Shown here piece after piece: positions 33,302 to 44,029 of a DNA stretch of 64,000 bases. The notes beneath the pieces were generated by a model. It was not told the origin of the DNA. It made no database searches and saw only the letters and a list, made by a program, of their open reading frames with translations. Made by a program: the position numbers and the translations under genes. The first letter of the stretch is position 1, and each line of letters begins with the position of its first letter. Origin of the DNA: Lepidodermella squamata. Lineage: Eukaryota > Gastrotricha. The stretch spans positions 1,674,001-1,738,000 of the forward strand of contig JBLDXI010000011.1 of the NCBI GenBank assembly GCA_047495785.1. The letters are read 5' to 3'.

Positions 33302-36300
33302 ATGATTCTAGGAAACTTGCGCCTGCTGGCGCGATCTTTGGCGACCAAAGGATTTCGTGTCGACTGTCGTCATGTTCTTCTAACGCCAAAGCTTAATACG
33401 AGTCACTACTCAGCCGCCATTTTCCGGCGTTCCTTCTCAGCCGCGCCATCTGAAAATGCCTGGCTTGACTTTGTTAAACGAATCACACTGGGCGAAATTG
33501 TCGGTACTGCTGTGGTGCTTGTTATTGGTAGTATCCCACTTAACTACGCCTATGTTGGATATAAGAATGCGGAAGCGTTGAAACATCGTTTAGAACAAGG
33601 CTGTGGCGCATATTTAGAAATGGAAGGCCCAGTTTTGATAGATCGCCCAGAGTTGGAGAAGGATTTACAAGACTTGATTAGGCCATCAACACCGGACTTG
33701 GCTCGAAAATATTACCTCATTACTGGACAGTATGGCACAGGCAAGACGACTGCGGTTATGAAAGCCTGTCGAACTGTTGGGAGTGGTGTGATTTACGTGT
33801 CTGTCCCTGAGGATGCCTCCCTATTTGCCTCAGCTTTCGCCAAGGCTACCGCCTACAAAACTCGTGCTAGCGGATTGTTTCCATTCCTGAACCAACGTTA
33901 TTTCGGACATGAACCGACTGGTAAGTGAGAAAGTAGAGTTTCATGCTGTCATTTATATGCGCTATATTTGTTCTTATATAGGTGATGAAGTAGACTTGAG
34001 CGCTATTTACCGTGCGTTCAAAGAAACGGCGAAGTGGTACAAGGCGAAATATCATAAAGTACCTGTTCTTGTCATCGACAACGCGAATAGGCTGGCAAAA
34101 GAGAATCCAAAAATGTTAGAAATGCTTCAAGAGGGCGCAAAAGACGCTATTGACCATCGCAAATTCGTTACTGTATTTGTATCATCCGACAGTGTGACGC
34201 CTCAGCAAATTACGAGTTCGTTTATTTTCTGTCAATTCAAGATCAATTCAGTTCAATTTCAGTAATTGCTAACTGTTTTATTTATTCAATAGGCAGAGTT
34301 ATATTTTGGCGTGGGAGCTTGTATAGCGTAGCCGATATGACTCAAGATCAAGTGTTCGAGTACCTTCAGAAACGTGGCGTGGAGAACACTGATGGTACGC
34401 TCTACTCGCGCGTCTTTGCCCTTGTCGGTGGACGCTCGCTAGAGTTGAGCAGAGTTTCTGCTGACCTGATACAGGGAGAATCGCTTCAAGGTACTCACTT
34501 GTATTTTCTCTTCTATATCGCGCCTTCCGTGCCTGAACAGCGTGAGCACATTTACGGATCCGCGGTGGTTTCCTCCGGCCACTAAAAACTAAGGCTAGTT
34601 TTCCATTACAATTATTGCTCGCAAGCTATTGGTCGATTAAAAAATAAACGAGTGTGCTATTTGCACCCACACGCGGGTGCATCCGATTTGCTAGATACAC
34701 CCTAAGGGTGCAACAATTTTGCTCGCTACACCCTATACCGCGCGTTAGTGTGGGTGCGACGATTTGACTCGTTACACCCTATACAAACAATAAGGAATTA
34801 GGAAAAAGCCGTCTGTCGGTGCGGCAAGGTGTACAGAAGTAATTAAACAAGGTAAAATGCGAGCTAGCGAGATTAGGTATTCCTACAATTCCTATTTTCT
34901 ATTCCTGTAGGCTTTGACATGCCAAAATAGGGTGACTTTGGCATGCCAAAAATCGAATATGGTAAGGTAAAGACCTAGTGAGTGGGGTACCGTTGGATAG
35001 CCCAAGGAAAGGCCAGCCTGGATGTGCACAATGCGCATCATAACAACCTATTTTGGGAGAGGACATAATATGTAAAGTCGCGGAATTTTTTCAATTTCTA
35101 CCGTATTTTTCGAATAAGGGAAGCACTCCAAATAAAGGCCGCACCCGATTTAACCCTGCGTTTTTAGGCCTTTTTCAAAAAATCAGGAAAATAGTCGCCG
35201 CGGCCCTTATTCGAAAAAATACGGTATATTAATATTAATTGAAACTTCGGTGACGGCTAAACCGAAACCGACTAATTGAATATGAATATGAAAGTACTCC
35301 TTTCGCGAGGTCTTTACCTTACCATATTCGATTTTTGGCATGCCAAAGTCACCCTATTTTGGCATGTCAAAGCCTACAGGAATAGAATACCGTAGAGCGG
35401 TACAATTTTGAACAAGTACAAAGTTGAACATTTTTTCAAAAGTACAATTTTGAACGAACGTTTGCATTGAAAATTTCGTTAATGTTCAAAATTGTACTTC
35501 ACACTCACGAAAGTACAATTTTGAACACTTTCATTTTTTTCAATGCAAACGTTCGTTCAAAATTGTACTTTTGAAAAAATGTTCAAAGTTGTACCCTGTT
35601 CAAAATTGTACCGCTCTACGGTATAGGAATTGTAGGAATAGGATAAAGAGTATAGGAATTGAGGGAATAGGGAATAGGAATTAGGAATTACTATTCCTCC
35701 AAGTGTCAAAGTGACCCCACTGCCCCACTGCCCCACTGCCTACAGTTGGAAACAAGCAGACGCTCCTGAGTAGGGCACCCGGAAGTGGAGCAGCCGGCTT
35801 TGAAGTCGTCGACGATTGGCGTTTACGATTTCTTTGTTTTTTTTTCCGCTCCGACTCTGGCGCTGCGGGTGCAATCATAGCCGTCATGGTGCATTCTGCG
35901 GGTCACGAAGGAAACACTGATCTCCAGGTGAAAATCAAACAATGGGTGCACGAGTTCAAGGCAGGAAGCCGGGCGGTAATAGGTTATAGAAGACCGGCTC
36001 GAGAATATTGATTAGTGGTGTTAATGAACGCGAGCGAAAGGTAGCGGCGGTGGTATAGCGCCCAACTCGCGACCGTCTTAATCCTATTGATGTTGCTTTC
36101 GGTTTGCACACGGCCTGCGCTTTCAGCCCTATCTTCAAGGCCTGTAACTGATGACATTGATCAGCGGCACCGGACAGATTATTAACTCCTTGGCGCGCAA
36201 TGAATGGCTCTCTAGCCGCCGCGCGCGGTCAAGTGGGTGTAGCGGTTTTTCTCTCTGCACCCGTGATTTCATTACCGTCCAATCAAATGTATTGGGTGTA

Positions 36301-39300
36301 CGTGCACGCGGGTGCGCGCAGCTATTTTCGCGCACCTTCCGGGTGTAGCTAGCTATAATCCTGCACCCTCGGGTGTAGCAAGCAAATTCTATGCACTCAG
36401 CGGGCGGGTGCAGCTAGCGACGACCAAAAATAAACGCGGGAACCGCAATAATGCCACTGAAACAAAACAACCGTCGACTGAAACAAAACAACAGATTTGT
36501 GGCTCATAGTCAAGACCGACGCGAACATTACAATTCCCACAAACTGTAAAAATTGACTTTTTGGGAAAATTATTCCACTAAGTAATTTTGATTAGGAATT
36601 TCTAAAATTTAGCAATAAATTCCTAATACCAATTTAATGCTTTTGAATTGATAGTCACGGTTTAAATTTTCCATAAATTTTCAATTGAAATGGCGAAAAA
36701 TACTATCCATTTTTTTAATTTCCACGGCGCAATTTTTTCGTTCATTTTTGTCGAAATAACCGTAAGATGATCGCAATTCAGACTGAGCTGGTTGCAAGCC
36801 ATTCATAATTTCGTGTTGTAGTGACCTAATTAATTATTGCTTGGATATGTTTGTGTCTTGCAAAAAAAATGGGAGCAAGTTTTATTGCTATGTGATATAT
36901 TGCTACTGCAGAAAAAAACTATAGCCACGAAAGCAGGGTGTCTTCAACCTTCCTAATGCAAGTTTCCCAATGCAAGTTTACCAATCTGTAAAACTAACAC
37001 CGGCATGCACACTTTTAGCTAATTCGCCGCGAGGCGCTATTTAATCCACTGAAAATATGCAAGTTTACCACCGAAAACACGTAAAAACATTTATTCGCTG
37101 AGCAACCTTGCATCGCAGGATTTTATTACTCAACTCGAGGCAAAGAGAATGAACAACATCAATCAAACCTTGCGGTTCATATCATGCAAATAGCACTCAA
37201 ATTTAGTGAGCGTTCTAATAGCTAGTTTAACCCTTAGACGCCGGCGCAATGACGTGTGGGGGTACGACTTGAGGCGTCCGAGTTTTTATGTATTAAAAAA
37301 CGCGGCGACCCGCTAAAATTGACTTATAAACGCGTTTTTCAATTTTTTTCACGGTTTCTCACGTTAGGTCAAAGTTTATTGTTATAAAACGCGCTGAAGC
37401 GTCAGATCGACGGGTTTACAAGTAAGAACACGTGTCACCACAAGGCTTTTTATTAACGCATTATTATTAGCTTGTTTTTTCGAGAAATTTATTCGACGAT
37501 GTGCGAGGCGTGCATCACTGTGAATCATGATAATACGTCGTGTATTCACGCAACAGTCGTAACGCCAATTCGCGTCATTGCAAAAAACGTGTTGCCTCCC
37601 AATCGAGCTCGACTTGACACGATTTTGGACGCGTTTACAAGTTCTGAAAAAAAATTGTCACTATGTCCCCCACTGGGCCAACAGGTAATTATTTTCCGAA
37701 TCAAAGCTTCGACCTATGGTTACCTGGGTATTTGAGACTAATTACCGTGCAAAAATGAAACCGTTTGGACTAAAAATGAATTTTCGGCAAATTTTTATTC
37801 GAATTGACTCGTGTACACGTCATCGGCGGCTAAGGGTTAATTACTGCGTCGTTGCTAATGAGAGGCGCGTTTTTTCGCGTATTTGGCCGTGATGTTTCTC
37901 ATCGCCTCGTTGATACACCTGTATTTCGCCTTCTGCTTCTTAATTTGTTGACCAGCTTCCTGTTGCAGTAGCTCACTGTCGGTCTCGTCCTCAATGGTGA
38001 TAATCAGATCGTAGAAGCGCCAAAAGACAAGGTGACTACAACGCGCGGCCCGGTTGTAGCGGCTGTTGTTGCCTTCAGCGCCGTTGTTCGTACGTACGTC
38101 CTCCCCATAAACACACCATTCTTCTGGCGGTACAGTCTTCAACCACTGCTCACCCCAATAGTCACAGAAGTCAAGAATCTTCTTGTCGCGTCGAAAAAGT
38201 AGAACGACTGCCTACAACTTTCGAAGGCTGGAAATTTCAGCAAAGCGCCCGGGTATCGATCTTTGAGGTTGCCGCGAACCTCTTGATAAGCTTCGGGTCC
38301 AGTATTTTTCGTTGTTCTAGCCAGCTCGCGGAACTTTGCGAGTGAAACTTCAATCTCGGCAGCAATTTCGTCAACTCCGTGATGATCGTGGTGTTGAAGT
38401 AATTCAACAGCCCCATCTTGTTCAATGCAGGATCCCAGGCAGCCAGTCTCACGGCGTTTAGCACAGTAATAACGATTTTGATAATAGTCGCTGAAGAGGT
38501 CGAGGTGATAAACCTGATAGTCGTCAGTTATTATTGTCTGGGTCTTTTTCGTATTCAGATACTGGTACTTGACAACAGCAGTTTCAACAACTGACGGAAC
38601 CGTTGAGGCTGGCGAAGAACCAGTTGCTTCAGAATCAGGAGAGCTGCTAGTGGATTCATCGCTCATGAAGACCTGCGTAGCGGCTAGTTGACGGTTTTTT
38701 TCTTCCAGCTGTCGCCGTAGCTCACGGTTTTCGGCTGCCAAGCGTGCCTTTGTGCTAGAAGGTATTTTCGGTGGGCTGAACAGGGCCACAGGCGTAATTA
38801 TGGTTTTCGCAGCGGTGGGCTTCTTCTTGCGCTTAGCTGTGATTTGCGGCTTAGCTGTTGACACCACAGGCGGTTGGAAACTGGGAGCGAAGCAAGCGAC
38901 GATGACGAATAGGAAGTGGCCGGCGATGATGAAGATGAAGCACCTGGATAATAAAATCATGTTTCCGGTGGTAAATTCGCTAATTTCCCGGTGTTTACCT
39001 GACTGCGGCGAGGCCATCCGTCGCTTTTTGGCCGACTTCGGCTTGCACTTATTGCCGCGCTTGTGGCCCATACCGCGGCCATCACGAAATTCGCGACCGC
39101 ACTTCGCGCATATATTTACTCCATTTCCTGATTTACTACAAATCACGGCCAGAAGAGAGCAGTACAGTACAGTTAAATGTTCAGTACAGTACAGCTCTCT
39201 TTGAGTGAGTTTTACACATTGGTAAACTTGCATTGGGAAACTTGCATTGCGGAAGTTAAAGGAATCGAAAGCAGCACGAATGAACGTAAACTGAAATACT

Positions 39301-40314
39301 GTAATGACTTGTGACAACCTCAACCTTGAATAACGAAAAGATTTCATCTCGATTTTCTCAAACATTTATTAATATTCCGAATTCAAAGTCCACCTGTAAT
39401 TTGCAGTGTTCAGGATTGCAGATGGTGGAAAAAACCAGCCGTTTACTTCATTTTTGAGTTCAGCGGAATTGAAAGTTTTTGTTGAATTTTTTGGGCGATG
39501 AATTTTGGCGATTTTTGTCAATCATTTCTAATTTTCAGGGAGGAGCCGGAGGCGTCTAAAATGTTGAAATTAGGGTGAAATTCACAGCCTTTGCTCAGTT
39601 TTGTTTAATTATTGATTCCACCGGACGTATGCTTTATTTGGAAATTGTTTCAATCATTCTCTCGAAAAAACTGTTCACAGCCTCTGAAAATGAGGCATTT
39701 TTCTTTGCACCGATCTGCATTATTAGCCATGAATCTGTGAAGTCGACGGTTATTTTGTTTCGCAGCGGCATTAATGCGACTCCCGCGTTCATTTGAATTG
39801 CCCAATAGCGTGCGAGCAATTAATTTTAATGGAAAATTAGCCTTTCACGGCTTTTTAGTGGCCGGAGGAAACCACCGCGGATCCGTAAATGTGCACTTGG
39901 TGAAGATGCAAAGTTAGTTTTAAGCCATTTGTTTCTATTTCTGGCACACTGTTCTGGCCCGGTTAGTCTTTGCAAACACTAATACGTGTTTAATGTTTAA
40001 TAGACGTGAAGAAGGCGCTATTTGCAGACGTTCGAAATCGCGTGAGACGGTGTTGGAAAAATGACGAGGATAAGACTATCATTCAAGCCTTCTTCGAATG
40101 CACAAATGCTAAGCCAGTTTGCACCGTGGTGGATGTAAAGCAACATCTGAAGAAGGCTGGTACTCCTTTCGATTACGAGAAGATTAATGCTATTGGAAAA
40201 AGGATGACTTCAGCAAACGTACTTTCAAACCTTGGAGGGAAGACCTGGACTTTTCGTTCAAACGTTGAGAGGTCATACTTTCAGGAACACCCACAAGTTA
40301 CGGTCATGTCATGA
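33302..40314 (+). CDS. ATPase array copy E (long exon-1 form), last intron 5.5 kb with nested transposons
   Basis: Exons 33302-33920, 33982-34230, 34293-34490 and 40004-40314 join to 459 codons (458 aa). The N-terminus differs from the other copies for about 45 residues (two extra codons and several substitutions), while the rest of exon 1 and exon 2 match copy B. Walker A GQYGTGKT is at about 142-149, and the IDN Walker B variant is retained. Exon 4 has diverged in several residues but stays open. Intron 3 has grown to 5513 bp by a MULE that contains a piggyBac-like element and a compound insertion. Whether this intron is spliced is unknown; both junctions are intact. AATAAA is at 40365. Confidence 0.68.
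34899..35386. repeat. Palindrome related to the 4750-5087 inverted repeat
   Basis: Arms CTATTCCTGTAGGCTTTGAC at about 34899 and the complement at about 35386 enclose a second match (GGCATGCCAAAAATCGAATA...GGTAAAGACC). The GGGTGACTTTG and GGTAAAGACC words also occur in the palindrome at 4750-5087, so the two are relatives. A MITE (35101-35224) sits in the loop. Confidence 0.65.
35101..35224. mobile_element. TA-flanked MITE, 124 bp
   Basis: The ends CCGTATTTTTCGAATAAGGG and CCCTTATTCGAAAAAATACGG are inverted, with TA at 35099-35100 and 35225-35226. It belongs to a set of unrelated-inside MITEs here that all begin (TA)CCGTA. Confidence 0.8.
35390..35621. mobile_element. TA-flanked MITE, 232 bp, almost fully palindromic
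   Basis: The ends CCGTAGAGCGGTACAATTTT and AAAATTGTACCGCTCTACGG are perfect inverted repeats, with TA at 35388-35389 and 35622-35623. The interior repeats GTACAATTTTGAAC several times in both orientations, so the transcript would form a long hairpin. Confidence 0.88.
37231..37836. mobile_element. piggyBac-like element, non-autonomous (606 bp)
   Basis: TTAA is duplicated at 37227-37230 and 37837-37840. The ends CCCTTAGACGCCGGCG and CGGCGGCTAAGGG are inverted, with an ATGACGTG/CACGTCAT extension. MULE copy 1 has the empty site with one TTAA near 9620. The single ORF (37472-37735) is too short for a transposase and shows no catalytic Asp block that I recognise. Confidence 0.88.
37855..39365 (-). 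pseudogene. MULE transposase with FLYWCH-like finger, catalytic core deleted
   Basis: Read on the minus strand: a Cys-x2-Cys segment (C-A-K-C-G-R-E-F) near 39110, a basic stretch, a heptad-rich coiled coil (A-E-N-R-E-L-R-R-Q-L-E-E-K) near 38720, and a FLYWCH-like module ending C...G-C...H-H-D-H-H near 38400. After a frame change near 38160 come W-G-E-Q-W-L and R-T-N-N-G-A-E-G-N-N, the C-terminal signature of MULE enzymes. The two halves join directly, so the DDE catalytic domain between them is missing. It is a defective, probably trans-mobilised element; the frameshift confirms decay. Confidence 0.7.
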
Positions 40315-40364
40315 TGAGCATGGCGTGATGACCTTGTTGTTTCTCCTGAAAGCCCATAAACCTT

Positions 40365-40370
40365 AATAAA
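40365..40370 (+). terminator. poly(A) signal of copy E
   Basis: AATAAA 51 bases after the exon-4 stop, in the conserved downstream block. Confidence 0.6.
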
Positions 40371-40471
40371 CAACCATACTTAGCGATGATTTAACGTGTA
40401 ATTATTATGTGCGTAAATATGTGGTAACGAACTTGAATTATTTCGATTGTAATGCCATGCTTTACAATCGA

Positions 40472-40700
40472 TGAGGTCCTACTTTAAGGAACACCCACAG
40501 GTTACGGTCATGTCATGATGAGCATGGCGTGATGATCTTGTTGTTTCGCCAGTCCATAATATTTAATAAACAAAATGCTTAGCGATGATTCAGCGTGCTT
40601 TTTATTGTCAATTTATATGAGCGTAAATGTGTGGTAACGAACTCAAATTATTTGGATTGTGAATTAAATAAGAGATAAAAAATAATTCTTATAATTTCTT
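40472..40700 (+). pseudogene. Sixth ATPase copy, 3' scrap only
   Basis: GAGGTCCTACTTTAAGGAAC through the TCATGA stop, the AATAAA (about 40561) and downstream flank repeat the end of exon 4 and its 3' UTR, only 150 bases after the same region of copy E. Nothing upstream of the last 13 codons is present, so it is a truncated tandem unit marking the edge of the array. Confidence 0.8.
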
Positions 40701-40799
40701 ACCAATCATTCACCATTTCAGAAGCGGTCACAGAAGTCGAGAGTTCGGAAATCGTAATGGATTGCGAAGCTCAATCGGTCAAGGCTGGCGATTCGCATG

Positions 40800-41870
40800 A
40801 ATCGAAGTCAATAGGAGCAAATGAAGCTGAAGGTAAAATCGATCTGGAAAAAGCTACTGATTGCGAAATCATACCCTGATCATTTCGACGCGTTGGCAAC
40901 AGCGGAATTCTGCACCTACTTCAACAGGTGGTTCGATATCTTCAACGTGAATTTGAATTCCTGGGTTATCACCCTGACGTCAAGCCGTTTACATCGCCTG
41001 ACGATAATCGGTTCTATTGGTTAACGAACGAGTTTTTGCCCTGGTGGCATCGACTTCAGGCAGACACAAAGGCACAATACAACAATACAATTCCTCCACA
41101 CACGTTCAAAAGTGTGACAAAATCGACCGAAAAAATTATTGTTTGCATTCGCCGATGCCTCAACTTGGGCGTGAAAACTGTCTTAACAAATCGCTTCAAC
41201 AACGATCCGGTAGAACAGTTTTTTTCACAGCTCCGGTGCGGCGGCGGTGGTAGTCGCCACCCGTCTATGTTGCGGGTGTACCAACGAACCGCGCGGCTTC
41301 GGTTTGTTGGAAGCATTTTTCGATCTCCAGGGGCGCCAATATCAAGGGCCAGTCTTTCCTTTCCCTGCCTATGACTGAAATGCGTCGGGAATTGAAAGAA
41401 GTCGCTAGCCGGCTGGCGGAAGATGACGTGACTCTACAACAACCTCTTCCCGACTCGCTGATCGTCGACGAACAGTCAAATCGGAACATCGCCGGATACA
41501 TCACGCATCACGGCTAAGATAAACGCGAAACGAGCCGCTGGTAAGAAACTAGCTCAAGATCTCACCCAGCCAGCACCCTCAAACAGCCGAGGCGGATTGG
41601 CAAGGCCAAACCGGGGTGTGCTGTCTATCGCCGATCATGCCACTGCTCTCAGCCGTCGCGCGGAATGGCTTGCCGACGACTGGTAACAAAAACTGTGTGA
41701 CGAGTTGCCTTTCGATATCCCGGTATCGACAATCATCGATACTGTGCCCTACTTGCGGCGACTCTTTGCGAAGCGAGTCACCATGAACGTCGCTGAACGG
41801 CAACACACAACAACCAACACATTGCGCGCCGGTCTTAACAGCAACGCGCCTTCCAATCTAAAATAAATAA
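40800..41870 (+). pseudogene. P-element/THAP9-like transposase remnant (C-terminal half)
   Basis: In two frames the sequence reads F-N-R-W-F-D-I-F-N-V-N (about 40919) and then L-T-N-R-F-N-N-D-P-V-E-Q-F-F-S (about 41186), followed by a G-G-G-G-S-R-H-P-S block. The pattern LxxDPxExFFxxxR-xGG is characteristic of the C-terminal domain of P-element and THAP9 transposases. A frameshift lies near 40930 and stops occur after 41374, and the N-terminal THAP finger and catalytic RNase H fold are absent. The open stretch continues in pieces to a possible poly(A) site at about 41864. It is a relic with no activity expected. Confidence 0.65.
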
Positions 41871-42828
41871 TTCCTCTATTTTTCGTTTTAATTGGAAATT
41901 CGAAGTGTTGTTTCACTTGAGCCCGTTTTTCACCGTTTTTTTGTAAAAATTCGACCGTGCAATTAAAAGATGAAGAGTTGGTAAAAAAGTGAGTGTGTGT
42001 TTTGCGCGTGCGCGAGCATGGGCGACGTCGCCAGGGAAGCCGCGCGTCGCTAAGGAATAATTGAGGGGTGCGCGCGCGCAGCATGTTCCTTTGTAACTGG
42101 CTTAGTGCGAACAACAGCTAATAATTATGAATCATCGCTGCATTTTTTGCATGGTGATGATTCATAATTTGTGCCAAAAGATCACACCAAGTGCTAAATC
42201 CGCCAGTTTCTGCTCCTTCATTACTCCAAGGTTTGCTTGAGTGTTCTAAGGGGAATCAACCACGCTGAGTCGAATGGCGGCGTCAATTTCCGGAAATTCG
42301 ACAGTCATTAGGAGCCATCCCAATTACCGGTAATTACCGGGGGTAATAAAATTTATTGCCCCTTGAAAGATACACCTGGGGACATCATGAAACACATCTT
42401 CTTACGCAGAATTTCGCGCTGATTCCGAATCTGGCGTTTGTTTTTCCGTCAAATATGTTTTAATAATCTTCCAGGGGGTTATCACCGATAATTACTGGCT
42501 ATCGTAAAGTTGATTGCACTGTCTAAAAAGTTAAAAACGTTAGATGACAACACTTTTCTGCATACATTTTAAAATCTGACGTCATTTCCAAGTCGAAAGT
42601 GTTTGATCATTATTAGAATTCAGTGGAAGCTATGAAATTTGAAACGACCAAACTTGAAAGTAGTCTCGAAAAACAGAATTTTAGGCCATTTTTAGGAGGT
42701 TTTCAGACTTTTTTTGAGTGAAAGAAGCAAATAAATTCCTCGCTTCGCTTGGTAATGTGCTCAATTTGCATGTCATTTTCGCCTATGTGACAGTGATTTT
42801 GTAGTCACGAGCAAGTTTGCATCCAAAA
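41871..42828. other. Intergenic, no gene seen
   Basis: AT-rich spacer. The only clear structure is a short perfect hairpin at 42121-42171. No coding signal or known repeat was recognised. Confidence 0.5.
42121..42171. repeat. Short perfect palindrome
   Basis: AATTATGAATCATC and GATGATTCATAATT are inverted around an internal GCATTTTTTGC mini-hairpin. It may be a tiny MITE or a structural hairpin; no flanking duplication stands out. Confidence 0.7.
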
Positions 42829-43968
42829 ATGTCAGCAGGGTTAGATATTGATATTGAGAGAAAAACGGAAGATAGGGAAGATTTCGGTCCTGCGGTAGCG
42901 GAAGGTTATACACTTTTTCCAGTCCTGGCCTCAGCTGAAAATTCACCTAGCATGGAGTTCAAAATGAACCTGAAAATGTCCTGAAATCTCGAAAGATTGT
43001 CGAGATCGAAAATTTGGATTGCTCAAAGACCCATGTTTTCGTTGAAATCTCCGAAGAAGCGAAGGAACATTCGCAAGAAATATCGAACTTACAAGGCGTT
43101 ATCGACGCTTTCCCACCCGAAATTCCTGTTAGCTAGAAGTCGAAATTCGTCAGCGTGGCTTGCGGCCCGTCTCAAATTATATCAATCGTTCGACCATTTG
43201 CGAAACCTCGCCCGGCGCCCGGCGCCTAAAATCGATATCTGCGCCAGCCACATGTACGCTTGTGCTTTACAGGGCGATGAAGAAGAGGTTATGGAGGACC
43301 CCTCGACCGGCTAAAAATTTTTTTCGATTTTTCAGCAACCTCTTTGACCCAGGCTTATTTGGTCGGATTAGAAGATGCTTACCATGAAGAAGACAAATTG
43401 AGCCAGGTGAAAATTTTATCTGCAGCTTGGCCTCAAATCAAAATTAGGCCATGCAGAAAAACGAGAAAGTCGAAGAGAAAATCGAAAAACCTTGCGTTCA
43501 AGTTCAAATTTGCGAAGAACCCGTCCCCAGAGAAGAAGTCGAGTTCAAAAAGCCTTTGAAACCCGTCCAATACAACAGAAAGCATGTTCCGCCTGAAATT
43601 GCTGGTCAGTATTTGTTTTTTGTTGGGTTTCTCAGATTTTATCGATTTTAGTTTCGTAGTTCATCGTGATTTCAAACCTGGTCAAACATGTGTCACCGGC
43701 AAAACCAGCTGAGAAACCGAGAAAATGTGCCGTCGAAGAAAATTACGAAATTTTGGACTATGGGACGCTACAATTTGGCTCTCCTAAAGGTAATCTTGAT
43801 TTTTTCCAATTTTTTTCATTTCAATTGTTCAATTTTTGAAGTGGATGCGAGCGTGAATCAAGCCTCTGATTCGATTTTTTGTCCTCTGGTTGGACTTCTG
43901 AAACTTTCGCCGACTGTTCCGTGGCGCCGAGCTCGCCTTTGCCTGTCTCGGCCTGTCCCGCCCTAGCA
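42829..43968 (+). CDS. Possible multi-exon gene, unrecognised
   Basis: Several stretches look coding and are separated by short GT-AG intervals. These are M-S-A-G-L-D-I-D-I-E from 42829, I-V-E-I-E-N-L-D-C-S-K-T-H near 43000, an acidic/lysine-rich exon 43449-43602 (M-Q-K-N-E-K-V-E-E-K, then V-P-P-E-I-A) and an E-E-N-Y-E-I-L-D-Y segment near 43735-43790. I could not find one splice chain that keeps all in frame, and at least one stop (near 43135) interrupts, so this may be a decayed gene. No domain is recognised. The end at 43968 is the stop of the last open stretch and is uncertain. Confidence 0.3.
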
Positions 43969-44029
43969 ACCTGCCCTGCCAGCCGTTTTACGGCCACGAA
44001 GATCGAATCGATGAAGAAGAGAATTAATG

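Larger units (their letters stand above)
34652..36428. mobile_element. Compound insertion with repeated GGGTGTAGC-type motifs and nested MITEs
   Basis: MULE copy 1 runs from AAAATAAACG straight into CGGGAACCGC (about 8763). Here 1.8 kb intervenes, and AAAAATAAACG occurs on both sides. Both ends carry clustered CACCC/GGGTG motifs (GCACCCACACGCGGGTGC at 34664; GGGTGTAGCTAGC near 36341), reminiscent of subterminal transposase-binding repeats. The interior contains a palindrome (34899-35386) and two TA-flanked MITEs. No convincing transposase ORF is present. Confidence 0.6.
34543..39895. mobile_element. MULE copy 2 in the last intron of ATPase copy E
   Basis: Inverted ends of about 100 bp (GCACATTTACGGATCC, GTGGTTTCCTCCGGCCACT, then TTCCATTA...ATTGCTCGCA) lie at 34543-34645 and 39800-39895. 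It is the same insertion as at 8331-10907, inherited through the duplication, but keeps more of the transposase region. Two later insertions are nested in it, a compound insert (34652-36428) and a piggyBac-like element (37231-37836), while the SINE of copy 1 is absent. Confidence 0.8.

Noticed and set aside
34543-39895. LTR retrotransposon or endogenous retrovirus
   Set aside because: The ends are inverted, not direct, repeats and there is no gag-pol; all RT sequence in the window is of LINE type.
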